32,462 nucleotides of DNA from CAUUCF01 sp045580225 (GCA_045580225.1 JAZNNJ010000006.1:1-32462); one strand, 5' to 3'; shown: positions 17,601 to 25,412, counted from the first letter of the stretch. Translations and numbers: made by a program. The notes: a model not told the origin generated them from the letters alone.

Positions 17601-17844
17601 CTTCTAATTTAGGAAGTTTAACTACCAATCGAAAACGGTGCACTCCAAGAAATACACCGTTAGAATGATAACTAAAATCGTTACATAAAAAAAAAGTAGT
17701 ATGTTTTAAGTATTGCTCTAATTTTGACAACGATATGGGTTTAATAAACAGCCCTATAACCAAAATAAATACTAACCCTAATAAAGCTATTACTAACCGA
17801 TTAAATAACCTAACTATTGATAAAACAACTAACTTAATTTTCAC
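14602..17844 (-). CDS. yhdP: YhdP, AsmA-like inter-membrane phospholipid transport protein
   Basis: YhdP belongs to the AsmA-like bridge proteins that carry phospholipid between inner and outer membranes. An N-terminal membrane helix (about residues 12-33, LFNRLVIALLGLVFILVIGL) anchors a long strand-rich periplasmic region. The C-terminus has the family signature around PVVAGVAGGPVVGAIALVAN, followed by EYRYHLLGS. At 1080 residues it is shorter than E. coli YhdP (about 1266). The start is GTG at 17842-17844; the nearest ATG upstream is followed at once by a stop. It lies 17 bases after rubrerythrin, suggesting a shared transcript. Confidence 0.9.
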   Translation of the reverse strand: MKIKLVVLSIVRLFNRLVIALLGLVFILVIGLFIKPISLSKLEQYLKHTTFFLCNDFSYHSNGVFLGVHRFRLVVKLPKLEVFQNKKLIFKAEEVKVGIDFFESLFCKKIIPNCLIIRGSDFYYQASSDVKLQHGNVVANLQSNNHLFSVLFNRGEVEVSKVNIFYRQNDGSVSIFKDLSGKLKNDIWEHELRLEGESKFGKNNVFFEMGVRFIGDLVNLELEKCFGNLVVKNGVIDLQNNFFKQNVSDTNFPISSGVIKFSINNVKITNKLFKEPLVVNNFKTIVDWSLSKRCLKLLKLEFRDHFLSLLGYSKIIFDENNQPIADCVFNFDLKKIEQAYRYYPRAIMGVELLDWLDNAFKKGEILDGNMILRGNLKKFPFDNQEGIFKIDAIVNKVDLLYQDGWPMLTNLKANLHFKNCSMEVIALNGKLLGESVKSLTAKIDDLEYSLLKINGQIETDSKVGLNFIYSSPLRSNIGKSLKDIVLKGPMNLKLILEIPLADEISDQITHFDGNLVFKENNLSIKRTSLSIENIKGEVNFSENELTSQYLNGVIMNFPANLLISTLSDGKVKIDIRSMVDILALERYLKVKLPFLSGSFAYNIDILVPKEGESIFCLESNLHGISCNLPEPFSKKMGVITPVQVKLIPQQKDNYLLHVNWNDLLTARLDLVNNRDFEIKSGEIVYGKTQDLLTEGNFIFKGNFEDIDLDQWEQCWLNYGEKKRVFDKNFGINILVDNLLLKAKKIKFRNLVLTNALVGIENCSNGYQFTVTSNELKGSVFFPKEFSGTLKGDLFYWRDFIQSGSTDDFNVHNVSARIFPWSKFDLFIEEFIQDKHKINRIFLKGTKEKLALEFKHFALGYDGILIDGTGRWQNNNLWLLEGKAVVNDLGKVLNKFTSHCYGGEGGIYFSLSRFYKDKRDKLQGKFLVDLKKGGIINLSKHLEEKLNLGKIINALDVGLLAKNVGLDFKDYRNGYWYDNIGGEILLDDQYLFFNNFRSSSNPADIKIKGKLNWKSLTFDLFLSIFPKLTGSVPVVAGVAGGPVVGAIALVANQVVNKVVGVALEYRYHLLGSLDNFSINKL

Positions 17845-17861
17845 TTACATCAACAAATATC

Positions 17862-18386
17862 TTATTCCTTAATTTTAAAATAACTGCGGGAATGTTCACA
17901 TACCGGACATTCCGATGGAGCATCCTTCCCCTTAACTACATATCCGCAGTTCATACACACCCAGTATACTTCTTCCTTTTTATTAAAAAATTCACCATTT
18001 TTTAATTCTTGTCTTAACTTAGCATAATGTAACGCGTGTTCCTTTTCAATTTTTGCAATTTCTCTAAATAACTTAGCTATCCCCGCAAACCCCTCTTCAT
18101 CTGCATCTTCAGCAAATTTTTGGTACATTTCCATCCATTCATAATTTTCGCCTTCCTCAGCCATTGCCAAATTTTCTTCGGTATTCCCTATTCCATTTAA
18201 ATATTTAAACCAAATTTTAGCATGTTCCTTCTCATTATCAGCAGTTTCAAGAAAAACTTGACTAATTCTTGCATAACCATCTTTTCTCGCCTGAGAAGCA
18301 TAATAAGTATATTTATTACGCGCCATGGATTCACCAGCGAAAGCCTGTTGAAGATTTTTTTCTGTTTTAGAACCTTTTAATAACAT
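17862..18386 (-). CDS. Rubrerythrin
   Basis: Non-haem iron peroxidase that reduces hydrogen peroxide in the cytosol under low oxygen. The N-terminal ferritin-like four-helix domain has diiron ligands in NLQQAFAGESMARNKYTYYA, ETADNEKEHAKIW and the later IAKIEKEHALHY. The C-terminal rubredoxin-like domain carries two CxxC pairs: CMNCGYV and CPVC. The length is 174 residues after choosing ATG 18386, which is preceded by GGGG. The longer frame would start inside the upstream palindrome. That palindrome (18394-18429) covers the likely promoter and suggests repression or RNA control. yhdP follows closely. Confidence 0.94.
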   Translation of the reverse strand: MLLKGSKTEKNLQQAFAGESMARNKYTYYASQARKDGYARISQVFLETADNEKEHAKIWFKYLNGIGNTEENLAMAEEGENYEWMEMYQKFAEDADEEGFAGIAKLFREIAKIEKEHALHYAKLRQELKNGEFFNKKEEVYWVCMNCGYVVKGKDAPSECPVCEHSRSYFKIKE

Positions 18387-18393
18387 ACAAACC

Positions 18394-18429
18394 CCGTTAA
18401 TAATGATAAACACGTATCATTATTAACGG
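18394..18429. promoter_or_regulatory. Perfect 15-bp inverted repeat at the rubrerythrin promoter
   Basis: CCGTTAATAATGATA (18394-18408) is followed by 6 bases and its exact reverse complement (18415-18429). It lies 8 bases before the rubrerythrin ATG and 18 bases after the response-regulator stop. A TTGAGT-16-TAATAA promoter-like pair on the minus strand (18447-18420) places the -10 inside one arm. The inner arm ATAATGAT resembles a Fur half-site, but the spacing is not the canonical 9-1-9. No U-tract follows on the minus strand, so a simple terminator is less likely. Confidence 0.7.
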
Positions 18430-18447
18430 AATTAAAAAAAAACTCAA

Positions 18448-19107
18448 TTAATTTTGAAAACAATAACCGACACCACGAATTGTTCGAATCTTGTCTTTAC
18501 CAAATTTCTTGCGTAAATTATGAATGTGTACTTCTAACGCGTTACTATCAATATCATAACCCCAACCATACAAACTTTGAGTCGCTTGCTGACGAGTAAT
18601 AACCTTACCTGCATTCTCTAACAATAATTGCAATAAAACAAACTCCCGTCTAGATAACTCGATTTGCTCTTCTCCATTTTTTACAATGCGTGTTTTAGGA
18701 TCTAAACTAACATCACCAACTACAATCTCTGTTGTTGCCTGGGCAACAGTTAATCGTCGATGTACAGCCCTAATACGTGCACATAATTCGCCAAGATCAA
18801 AAGGCTTAACGATATAATCATCAGCTCCCTCATCTAAACTACGAATACGTGTACCAACTTCATCACGACTAGTTAAAATAATGACAGGAATTTTAATATT
18901 TTTACTTCTCATATTTTTCAAAACTTCTTCCCCAGACATCCTAGGTAAGTTCAGATCTAATACAATAATATCAAAATGTTCAGTTTGAATAGCAGACCAA
19001 GCAGACAAACCATTTTTTGCCCAATCAACTACATATTGGTATTGAGCTAAACCAGAACGAATTCCATTACCCAATAATTCGTCATCTTCAACTAACAAAA
19101 TTCTCAT
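18448..19107 (-). CDS. OmpR/PhoB-family response regulator (orphan)
   Basis: The receiver domain (about residues 1-115) has the acidic pair EDDE, phospho-acceptor Asp51 in DIIVLDLNLP, and KPFDLGEL with the conserved lysine. The winged-helix DNA-binding domain (about 125-219) contains ELSRREFVLLQLL and EVHIHNLRKKFG and ends IRTIRGVGYCF. It is closest by eye to the QseB/PmrA/TctD subgroup. No histidine kinase gene is adjacent: rubrerythrin is downstream and dnaJ upstream, so its partner must be elsewhere. GAGG before the ATG is a good Shine-Dalgarno. The upstream spacer holds two short palindromes. Confidence 0.93.
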   Translation of the reverse strand: MRILLVEDDELLGNGIRSGLAQYQYVVDWAKNGLSAWSAIQTEHFDIIVLDLNLPRMSGEEVLKNMRSKNIKIPVIILTSRDEVGTRIRSLDEGADDYIVKPFDLGELCARIRAVHRRLTVAQATTEIVVGDVSLDPKTRIVKNGEEQIELSRREFVLLQLLLENAGKVITRQQATQSLYGWGYDIDSNALEVHIHNLRKKFGKDKIRTIRGVGYCFQN

Positions 19108-19138
19108 ACTTACCTCAAAATAATCTATTAAAAAAATC

Positions 19139-19166
19139 GTTGTACAACATTAAGTATTAATAATAC
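19139..19166. promoter_or_regulatory. Two short palindromes upstream of the response regulator
   Basis: GTTGTACAAC (19139-19148) and GTATTA-A-TAATAC (19154-19166) are both exact palindromes, 31-60 bases upstream of the response-regulator ATG. They may be regulator binding sites; A/T-rich background makes the second less significant. Confidence 0.35.
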
Positions 19167-19206
19167 ATACACATTAAAGCAAAATTAAAAAATTATTTTT
19201 ATATAC

Positions 19207-20349
19207 TTATCGCTTAAAATGGCTAAAAAATTCTTTAACCAAATCTAACCAATTTTTAGCAATCGGAACATGTCTTTTTTTATCCTCTATCAATGAAACA
19301 TCTAACTCTTTTAATAAATTTTTTTGTTTTTCACTTAAATTTACAGGAGTCTCCACTACAATCTGACAATACATATCACCTGTTCCATGATGTGAATGAA
19401 TACCTTTACCAGATAAACGTAACACCTTACCAGACTGTATACCCGCCGGGATCTTCAAATTTACTTTACCATTTAAAGTAGGAATTTCACATTCTCCCCC
19501 TAACGCAGCCATCGTAAACCCAATAGGAACATCGCAGATCAAATGTAAGTTATCACGTTTAAATAACTTATGAGGCAATAAAACAATCTCCACATATAAA
19601 TCTCCAAATTCGCCACCCCTAATACCTGCATTGCCTTCTTTAGGCAGGCGAATTCTATCACCATTATCAACCCCTTCAGGAATTCTAACTTCAAGTGTAC
19701 GTTTTAACTTCACTAACCCACTTCCTTTACAAGTCGAACACGGATCTTCAATAATTTCTCCTGTACCATGACATACAGGACAAGTTTGCTGCACAGAAAA
19801 AAAACCCTGCTGTATATACACCTGACCAGCTCCACGACAATGTTTGCAAGTGTTAGGTTTACCGCCATGCTTGCTTCCCGTACCCCTACAAGCAGAACAA
19901 GTATTCATTTGGGAATAAACTAAGTTCTTAGTAGTTCCAAAAGCAACTTCCTCTAAAGTTAACTTTACTTCAGCAACTAAATCGTTACCACGATTACGAA
20001 CATTACTTTTCTTACCTCCACGTCGTTGCCCAAAAATATCCCCAAAAATATCCCCAAAAATATCTCCTACATTTTCAAAACCAGAAAATCCGTTAAATCC
20101 TGCTCCTCCCCCTCCTTGAGACGCTTGCTCAAAACCATCAGGACCCAACTGATCATAAACTCCACGTTTCTTCTCGTCTGATAAAACCGCGTATGCCTCT
20201 TGTACTTCTTTAAATTTTTCTTCCGCTTTCTTATCTCCAGGATTACGATCCGGATGCAATTTCATAGCTAAATGACGATAAGCTTTTTTTATTTCTTCAT
20301 TACTTGCCGATTTATTTACACCTAAAATTTCGTAATAATCACGCTTCAT
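19207..20349 (-). CDS. dnaJ: Chaperone DnaJ
   Basis: Hsp40 co-chaperone that stimulates DnaK ATPase and delivers substrates. The J domain (residues 1-70) contains HPD at 32-34. A Gly/Phe linker follows, with three copies of DIFG. Next comes the zinc domain with four repeats, CSACRGTG, CKHCRGAG, CPVCHGTG and CSTCKGSG, and then the C-terminal substrate-binding region. The length of 380 residues is normal. ATG 20349 (MKRDYYEILGV) is chosen; the longer frame adds an unconserved tail. It lies 71 bases downstream of dnaK, separated by a strong hairpin. Confidence 0.97.
   Translation of the reverse strand: MKRDYYEILGVNKSASNEEIKKAYRHLAMKLHPDRNPGDKKAEEKFKEVQEAYAVLSDEKKRGVYDQLGPDGFEQASQGGGGAGFNGFSGFENVGDIFGDIFGDIFGQRRGGKKSNVRNRGNDLVAEVKLTLEEVAFGTTKNLVYSQMNTCSACRGTGSKHGGKPNTCKHCRGAGQVYIQQGFFSVQQTCPVCHGTGEIIEDPCSTCKGSGLVKLKRTLEVRIPEGVDNGDRIRLPKEGNAGIRGGEFGDLYVEIVLLPHKLFKRDNLHLICDVPIGFTMAALGGECEIPTLNGKVNLKIPAGIQSGKVLRLSGKGIHSHHGTGDMYCQIVVETPVNLSEKQKNLLKELDVSLIEDKKRHVPIAKNWLDLVKEFFSHFKR
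20030..20064 (-). repeat. Three tandem 12-bp repeats inside dnaJ
   Basis: The unit ccaaaaatatcc on the plus strand occurs three times in a row and encodes the DIFG tetrapeptide repeat in the Gly/Phe linker. It is in frame and likely variable in copy number. Confidence 0.8.
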
Positions 20350-20374
20350 ACATATCCACCAATTAATGCTAACC

Positions 20375-20405
20375 AAAAAAGGGGGAAATCCCTCGCCCCT
20401 CTTTT
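20375..20405 (-). terminator. Hairpin between dnaK and dnaJ (attenuator-like)
   Basis: On the minus strand AAAAGAGGGG (20405-20396) pairs with CCCCTTTTTT (20384-20375), 10 bp with one G-T, around an 11-base loop. The U-rich 3' arm resembles an intrinsic terminator, though the U-run forms part of the stem. It could reduce dnaJ expression relative to dnaK or protect the dnaK mRNA end. Confidence 0.55.
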
Positions 20406-20420
20406 GATAACATAAAATTT

Positions 20421-22352
20421 CTACTTATCTTCTTTAACATCAGAAAACTCTGCATCTTCTACCTTTTGCTCTTGTGATCCAGCACCACTATTATCGTTCG
20501 CCTTACTAGTCTGTTCTGATGATTCATTCATACCACCTTGCTGCCGCAATATTTCAGATAACTTTGCTGCTTCATCAATTAATGCCTTAGACTTTTCTTC
20601 AATTTCCTCTTTATTTTCACCTAAAAGTACCTTCTTCAAATCTTCTATTTTTTCATTAATCTTCTGTTTTTGTTCTTCCGATACCTTATCACCTAAATCA
20701 CGCATCGTTTTTTCTGTACCATGAATAACATTATCCGCAGAATTACGAACAGTAACTAATTCTTGGAATCGCCTATCAGCTTCACGATTTTCTTCAGCAT
20801 CTTTTATCATTTTTTGTATTTCTTCTTCAGACAAACCACTAGAAGCCTTAATTATAATCGACTGCTGCTTACCTGTAGCTTTATCTTTAGCCGATACATT
20901 CAAAATACCATTAGCATCAATATCAAAAGCTACTTCTATTTGAGGTACCCCACGAGGAGCCGGAGCTATATCAGTCAAGTCAAAACGCCCCAAAGATTTA
21001 TTATGAGACGCCATCTCTCTTTCCCCTTGCAAAACATGTACCGTAACTGCTGTTTGTCCATCTGCAGCCGTCGAAAATACTTGAGTAGCTTTAGTAGGAA
21101 TAGAGGTATTTTTTTCGATTAATTTAGTCATCACTCCCCCCAATGTCTCTATTCCTAAAGATAACGGAGTAACATCTAACAACAAGACATCCTTCACAGA
21201 TCCAGCTAATACACCCCCCTGAATAGCAGCACCAACCGCTACCGCCTCATCAGGATTGACATCTTTTTTAGGTTCCTTGCCAAAAATATTCTTCACTAAA
21301 CTCTGAACCTTAGGCATTCTAGTTTGACCACCTACTAAAATTACCTCATCAATATCTTCTGGACGCAACTTAGCATCTTTTAATGCCGTCATACATGGTT
21401 GTACAGTGCGTTCCAATAAATTTTCTACTAATGCTTCCAATTTAGCTCTAGTAATATTCAAATTTAAGTGTTTAGGACCATTAGCATCAGCTGTAATATA
21501 AGGCAAATTAATATCTGTTTGTTGAGTAGAAGATAACTCTATTTTTGCTTTTTCTGCTGCTTCTTTTAATCTTTGTAAAGCTAAGGCATCATTACGCAAA
21601 TTAATACCACTTTCTTTTTTAAATTCTTCGACCAAATAATCGATAATTTTTAAATCAATATCCTCACCACCTAAAAAAGTATCTCCATTTGTAGCTAATA
21701 CTTCAAATTGCCTATCTCCATCTACTTCCGCAATTTCTATAATAGAAATATCAAAAGTACCTCCCCCTAGGTCATACACTGCAATTTTAGCATCTCCCTT
21801 CTTCTTATCCATACCATATGCTAATGCTGCAGCAGTAGGTTCATTAATAATACGTTTAACTTCTAAACCTGCAATTCTTCCCGCATCTTTTGTAGCTTGA
21901 CGTTGAGAATCATTAAAGTAAGCTGGTACGGTAATTACTGCTTCGCTTATCGTTTCCCCTAAATAATCTTCTGCTGTTTTTTTCATTTTCATCAGAACTT
22001 CAGCAGAAATCTGCTGTGGAGCTAATTTTTTACCATTACAACCTAACCATGCATCACCATTATCTGCTTTTAAAATTTCATATGGAGCATTTTTTAAATC
22101 TTTTTGCACCACATCATCACCAAACTTACGACCAATCAAACGTTTAACAGCATAAAAAGTATTTTTAGCATTGGTAACTGCCTGACGTTTCGCAGGTTCA
22201 CCAACTACTGTTTCATTTTCTTTCGTAAAAGCTACGATTGACGGAGTTGTACGACGACCTTCCGAATTCTCAATAACTTTTACATTGCTGCCTTCTAATA
22301 CCGCTACACATGAATTGGTTGTTCCCAAATCAATACCTATAATTTTCGCCAT
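20421..22352 (-). CDS. dnaK: Chaperone DnaK (Hsp70)
   Basis: ATP-driven folding chaperone. The nucleotide-binding domain begins MAKIIGIDLGTTNSCVAVLE and contains AVITVPAYFNDSQRQATKDA, then the second phosphate loop AVYDLGGGTFDISI. The interdomain linker region VLLLDVTPLSLGIET precedes the substrate-binding domain. The C-terminus ends EDAEFSDVKEDK, the conserved EEVKDKK-like tail. The length is 643 residues from ATG 22352; the eight upstream codons of the longer frame are not conserved. grpE, often next to dnaK, is not here: comM lies upstream. Confidence 0.98.
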   Translation of the reverse strand: MAKIIGIDLGTTNSCVAVLEGSNVKVIENSEGRRTTPSIVAFTKENETVVGEPAKRQAVTNAKNTFYAVKRLIGRKFGDDVVQKDLKNAPYEILKADNGDAWLGCNGKKLAPQQISAEVLMKMKKTAEDYLGETISEAVITVPAYFNDSQRQATKDAGRIAGLEVKRIINEPTAAALAYGMDKKKGDAKIAVYDLGGGTFDISIIEIAEVDGDRQFEVLATNGDTFLGGEDIDLKIIDYLVEEFKKESGINLRNDALALQRLKEAAEKAKIELSSTQQTDINLPYITADANGPKHLNLNITRAKLEALVENLLERTVQPCMTALKDAKLRPEDIDEVILVGGQTRMPKVQSLVKNIFGKEPKKDVNPDEAVAVGAAIQGGVLAGSVKDVLLLDVTPLSLGIETLGGVMTKLIEKNTSIPTKATQVFSTAADGQTAVTVHVLQGEREMASHNKSLGRFDLTDIAPAPRGVPQIEVAFDIDANGILNVSAKDKATGKQQSIIIKASSGLSEEEIQKMIKDAEENREADRRFQELVTVRNSADNVIHGTEKTMRDLGDKVSEEQKQKINEKIEDLKKVLLGENKEEIEEKSKALIDEAAKLSEILRQQGGMNESSEQTSKANDNSGAGSQEQKVEDAEFSDVKEDK

Positions 22353-22383
22353 ATTCGTTCCCATCATAATTGTCAATATTACT

Positions 22384-22412
22384 GATATATGTCATTTTTT
22401 TTTAAATTCAAG
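22384..22412 (-). promoter_or_regulatory. Candidate sigma-32 (heat shock) promoter of dnaK
   Basis: On the minus strand CTTGAA (22412-22407), the sigma-32 -35 core, is followed after 15 bases by CATATAT, a weak A/T-rich version of the CCCCATNT -10. The position, about 55 bases before the ATG, is reasonable. The -10 match is partial. Confidence 0.4.
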
Positions 22413-22469
22413 AGTAAATCTTCATATTTATTCATTACTTCAATTAGATAACATAAAATTTACTATTTG

Positions 22470-23984
22470 CTAATACTTACTGTTTAAAAAAATTTCACGG
22501 TAACTGAGCGCCTCAACTAAATGTTCTATGGCAATTGTATCTTTTTCTGCAAGATCAGCAATAGTACGTGCCACCCTAACTAAACGCAAATAACTACGCA
22601 TAGATAAATTCAATTTTTTAACCATCTTTTCAAATTCATTAATTACTTTATCTGACAATTTACTAGTTTCCCATAACTCATCTTTATTTAAATGCGCATT
22701 AACTTTACCATTTCGTTTTTTCGATAAACTCCTAACTTTTACAATTCTTTTTCTTACAGTAGAACTATCCTCACTTTTTGAATAATTAAACATCCTAAAC
22801 CCCGAAAGGGAAACAGCCTGCAATTTTACCCATAAATCAATTCTATCCAATAACGGACCAGATAATCTGCCTTGGTAACGCTTAATTTGCTCTTCGCTAC
22901 AAGAACACACTCGATTTTCACTCCCCCAATACCCACATAAACAAGGGTTCATTGCCACAACTAATTGAAAATTAGCAGGATAAACAATATGATTCTCAAC
23001 TCTAGCAATAGATATCTGATGCATTTCTAAAGGTTCACGCAACGCATCAAGTACTTGCCTTGGAAATTCTAACAATTCATCCAAAAATAAGACTCCGTTA
23101 TGCGCTAAAGAAATCTCTCCCGGTTTAGGCGGATTACCACCTCCTACCAAAGCATTGATAGATGCACTATGATGAGGACACCTAAAAGGAGGAAGATTTG
23201 TATGCTGATAACTCGCACCAGCCAAAGAATGCAACTGAGCTGTTTCTAATATCTTAACTACATCTAAACGAGGCAAAATAGATGGCAAACATCGTGCTAA
23301 CATACTTTTACCAACCCCCGGTGGCCCCCAAAATAGCAAATTATGTCCGCCTGCTGCTGCAATTTCTAATGCTCTTTTTGCTAAAGTTTGCCCATATACT
23401 TCCTTCAAATCGTTTACATCACTTTGAGAATCAAAATTAACCTGAGGTAATATCTTTACGCTTACTAAGTCATTACTTAAATAATGACATACCTCTTTTA
23501 AATTCTTACCGTACAATACCCTCAAGCCATTAACCATAGTTACTTCATAACTACTAGATTCAGGTAATACTAAAATTCTGTTTACTTTCCGAGTCGCTAT
23601 AGCTGCCGACAATAACCCTGGTTTCTCATGCAAAGAACCATCTAAAGCTAATTCGCCAACAAATTCGCACTGCGACAAATTTTTAACTGATAATTGTTCA
23701 GAAGCTACTAAAATACCTATAGCAATCGCCAAATCAAACCTACCTCCATCACGTTTAGGTAAATTTGCTGGCGCTAAGTTGATTGTAATTCTTTTTAAAG
23801 GAAAAATAAAACCAGAATTAATAATTGCACTACGGACTCTTTCTTTACTTTCCTTAATTGCCATCTCTGGCAAACCGACTATATTTAAACGCGGCAATCC
23901 ACGCGATAAGTGTACCTCTACTCTAATTAAAGGTACATCTAAACCATAGTTTGATCGCGTAAAAACCGCCGCTAAATTATCCAT
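22470..23984 (-). CDS. comM: ComM/YifB, Mg-chelatase-type AAA+ ATPase
   Basis: In naturally transformable bacteria ComM is a hexameric helicase that extends integration of incoming DNA by branch migration. The N-terminal Lon-like domain (residues 1-170) is followed by the AAA+ core, with Walker A GPPGVGKSMLARCLPSILP, Walker B HNGVLFLDELLEF, and a zinc-like MNPCLCGYWG-CSC segment, then a C-terminal helical region. The length of 504 residues is normal. ATG 23984 lies 6 bases after the outer-membrane protein stop, so it is the third gene of a compact operon with a pilin-like protein. That context fits competence, as inference. Confidence 0.95.
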   Translation of the reverse strand: MDNLAAVFTRSNYGLDVPLIRVEVHLSRGLPRLNIVGLPEMAIKESKERVRSAIINSGFIFPLKRITINLAPANLPKRDGGRFDLAIAIGILVASEQLSVKNLSQCEFVGELALDGSLHEKPGLLSAAIATRKVNRILVLPESSSYEVTMVNGLRVLYGKNLKEVCHYLSNDLVSVKILPQVNFDSQSDVNDLKEVYGQTLAKRALEIAAAGGHNLLFWGPPGVGKSMLARCLPSILPRLDVVKILETAQLHSLAGASYQHTNLPPFRCPHHSASINALVGGGNPPKPGEISLAHNGVLFLDELLEFPRQVLDALREPLEMHQISIARVENHIVYPANFQLVVAMNPCLCGYWGSENRVCSCSEEQIKRYQGRLSGPLLDRIDLWVKLQAVSLSGFRMFNYSKSEDSSTVRKRIVKVRSLSKKRNGKVNAHLNKDELWETSKLSDKVINEFEKMVKKLNLSMRSYLRLVRVARTIADLAEKDTIAIEHLVEALSYREIFLNSKY

Positions 23985-23990
23985 AATTTT

Positions 23991-24653
23991 TTAGTCTTTA
24001 CTAAATCTATGCAAATTCACACCTATCCCAAAAAAGTTTTCTCCAGAAATATGTAAAGTATAATCTGCCCAATTACCATGGTTATCAATCAGGACGCCAT
24101 TATAACGACCACCAGAACTCCTCAACCAATTCAATGTTAAAGAAACCGTTCGATTAATCCTGTACTCTAACGATGCACCATACAATAAACCCCATATATT
24201 AGGGAAATCATAATCAAGATCATTAAAGGTAACCCCATAACCACATTTTCCGTGTAATTCTAATTTGTTATTTAAAGGAATTCCAATTCGTCCTAAAACA
24301 GATACTTTATACAAACATCCAAGAGTATCATCTTTATAAGCATGATTATTAATATGAAATTTTTGTTGTCTAACCGATAAACCAGTATCAAATTCTATTC
24401 CTAAATGACGATTATAATTTAGCTGCAGAATAATACTACCGTTAAATGCAGCCTTATTGTCATATTTAAATTTCACCCAGTCGCCTATACAACCATCTAT
24501 ACTGCCTACCCCAACTCCCACATTAAAACCAACACTAGCTCCTAAATTAGGATCAAAATAATCGCTCAAAATATCACTACTTTTACCCTGACAATAAGTA
24601 TTTATTAAAATACAACTTAAAATTGATAACAAATATTTTTTTGAGTTTTTCAT
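23991..24653 (-). CDS. Outer-membrane beta-barrel protein of unknown role
   Basis: An N-terminal signal peptide (KKYLLSILSCILINTYC, residues 5-21) precedes about 200 residues of alternating polar/hydrophobic strands. These include SVGFNVGVGVG, GSIILQLNYNRHLGIEFDTGL and YGASLEYRINRTVSLTLNWL, ending in HISGENFFGIGVNLHRFSKD. This is typical of small eight-stranded porin-like barrels with long loops. The usual C-terminal Phe is not terminal. ATG 24653 overlaps the upstream stop as ATGA; a TTG two codons earlier is less likely. It lies between a pilin-like gene and comM in one operon. No specific family is recognised. Confidence 0.75.
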   Translation of the reverse strand: MKNSKKYLLSILSCILINTYCQGKSSDILSDYFDPNLGASVGFNVGVGVGSIDGCIGDWVKFKYDNKAAFNGSIILQLNYNRHLGIEFDTGLSVRQQKFHINNHAYKDDTLGCLYKVSVLGRIGIPLNNKLELHGKCGYGVTFNDLDYDFPNIWGLLYGASLEYRINRTVSLTLNWLRSSGGRYNGVLIDNHGNWADYTLHISGENFFGIGVNLHRFSKD

Positions 24654-25063
24654 ATACAATTACCTATAGTTAAACTTTTTCTACCCCAAAAATCATTTTC
24701 TACTTCTATGCAATGCTCAATACCAACATGATCACTGACAACAGCAAAATGATCAATCATGCATAAATTTCCCTGAAGAGGTAATTTAATTTGATAATAT
24801 TTACCTTTACATAAATTCATATCCAAATCTCGATACAACACTGTCGAGCCATCTATTTTAAATCGATTATTCTTTACCAAATTATCCTCCACAAATAATA
24901 ACTGTGCCTTTTGCTCATAATACTTTATACTTATATGTTTATATGATTTCAATAAGTGACTAATTTTTGTTAGATGTTGCCTTAAACCTATTGTAATTAA
25001 GACTAATAAATTAATAAAACCAACTGCTAATAACAATATAAAACCTCTATTTAATTTCTTCAT
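24650..25063 (-). CDS. PilX/GspK-like minor pilin candidate
   Basis: This 137-residue protein begins MKKLNRG, a short basic leader, followed by FILLLAVGFINLLVLITIGL, a single hydrophobic helix. The order resembles type IV minor pilins of the PilX or GspK group, which also lack Glu at +5 (here Leu). The rest is a small domain with several Cys (LCKGKYY, NLCMIDHF, EHCIEV, GNCI), which could form disulfides. It starts an operon with an outer-membrane protein and comM, coupled by ATGA to the former. A simple membrane-anchored protein is an alternative. Confidence 0.6.
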   Translation of the reverse strand: MKKLNRGFILLLAVGFINLLVLITIGLRQHLTKISHLLKSYKHISIKYYEQKAQLLFVEDNLVKNNRFKIDGSTVLYRDLDMNLCKGKYYQIKLPLQGNLCMIDHFAVVSDHVGIEHCIEVENDFWGRKSLTIGNCI

Positions 25064-25412
25064 AAAACTGAATTAAAGATTAAGTAAAGTATAAATAATC
25101 TACCTCAAAAAAACACTCGCAATAATTACTTAGTAAAATTACTTCTATAAAAAATATTTCTTCTTTAAAAAAACTAGCACTAAATATACAATATCAAATG
25201 TAATCAAATCTACGATTAAAAATACTAATACTTGCCAATGAATCAATAATTTAGAATTAACGATCATCTTTTGGAAATAAATATCAGCAATGTCTCTATT
25301 TTTTATTGAATATTAATATATTAATGTTTTACTAATAGATAAAGCAATATTAATATTGTAAAAAAAATAATATTCGATACAATGGTTTTGTAGTTCATTA
25401 TTGGAGTATTGT
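25064..25412. other. Divergent intergenic region, AT-rich
   Basis: Separates the leftward minor-pilin operon from the rightward leader-peptide pair. It holds the promoter at 25356-25383 and otherwise long A/T tracts. No other gene or strong hairpin is seen. Confidence 0.5.
25356..25383 (+). promoter_or_regulatory. Putative promoter of the leader-peptide gene pair
   Basis: TTGTAA (25356-25361) and TACAAT (25378-25383) are 16 bases apart, 29 bases before the first ATG. A GGAG Shine-Dalgarno follows at 25403-25406. Confidence 0.6.
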
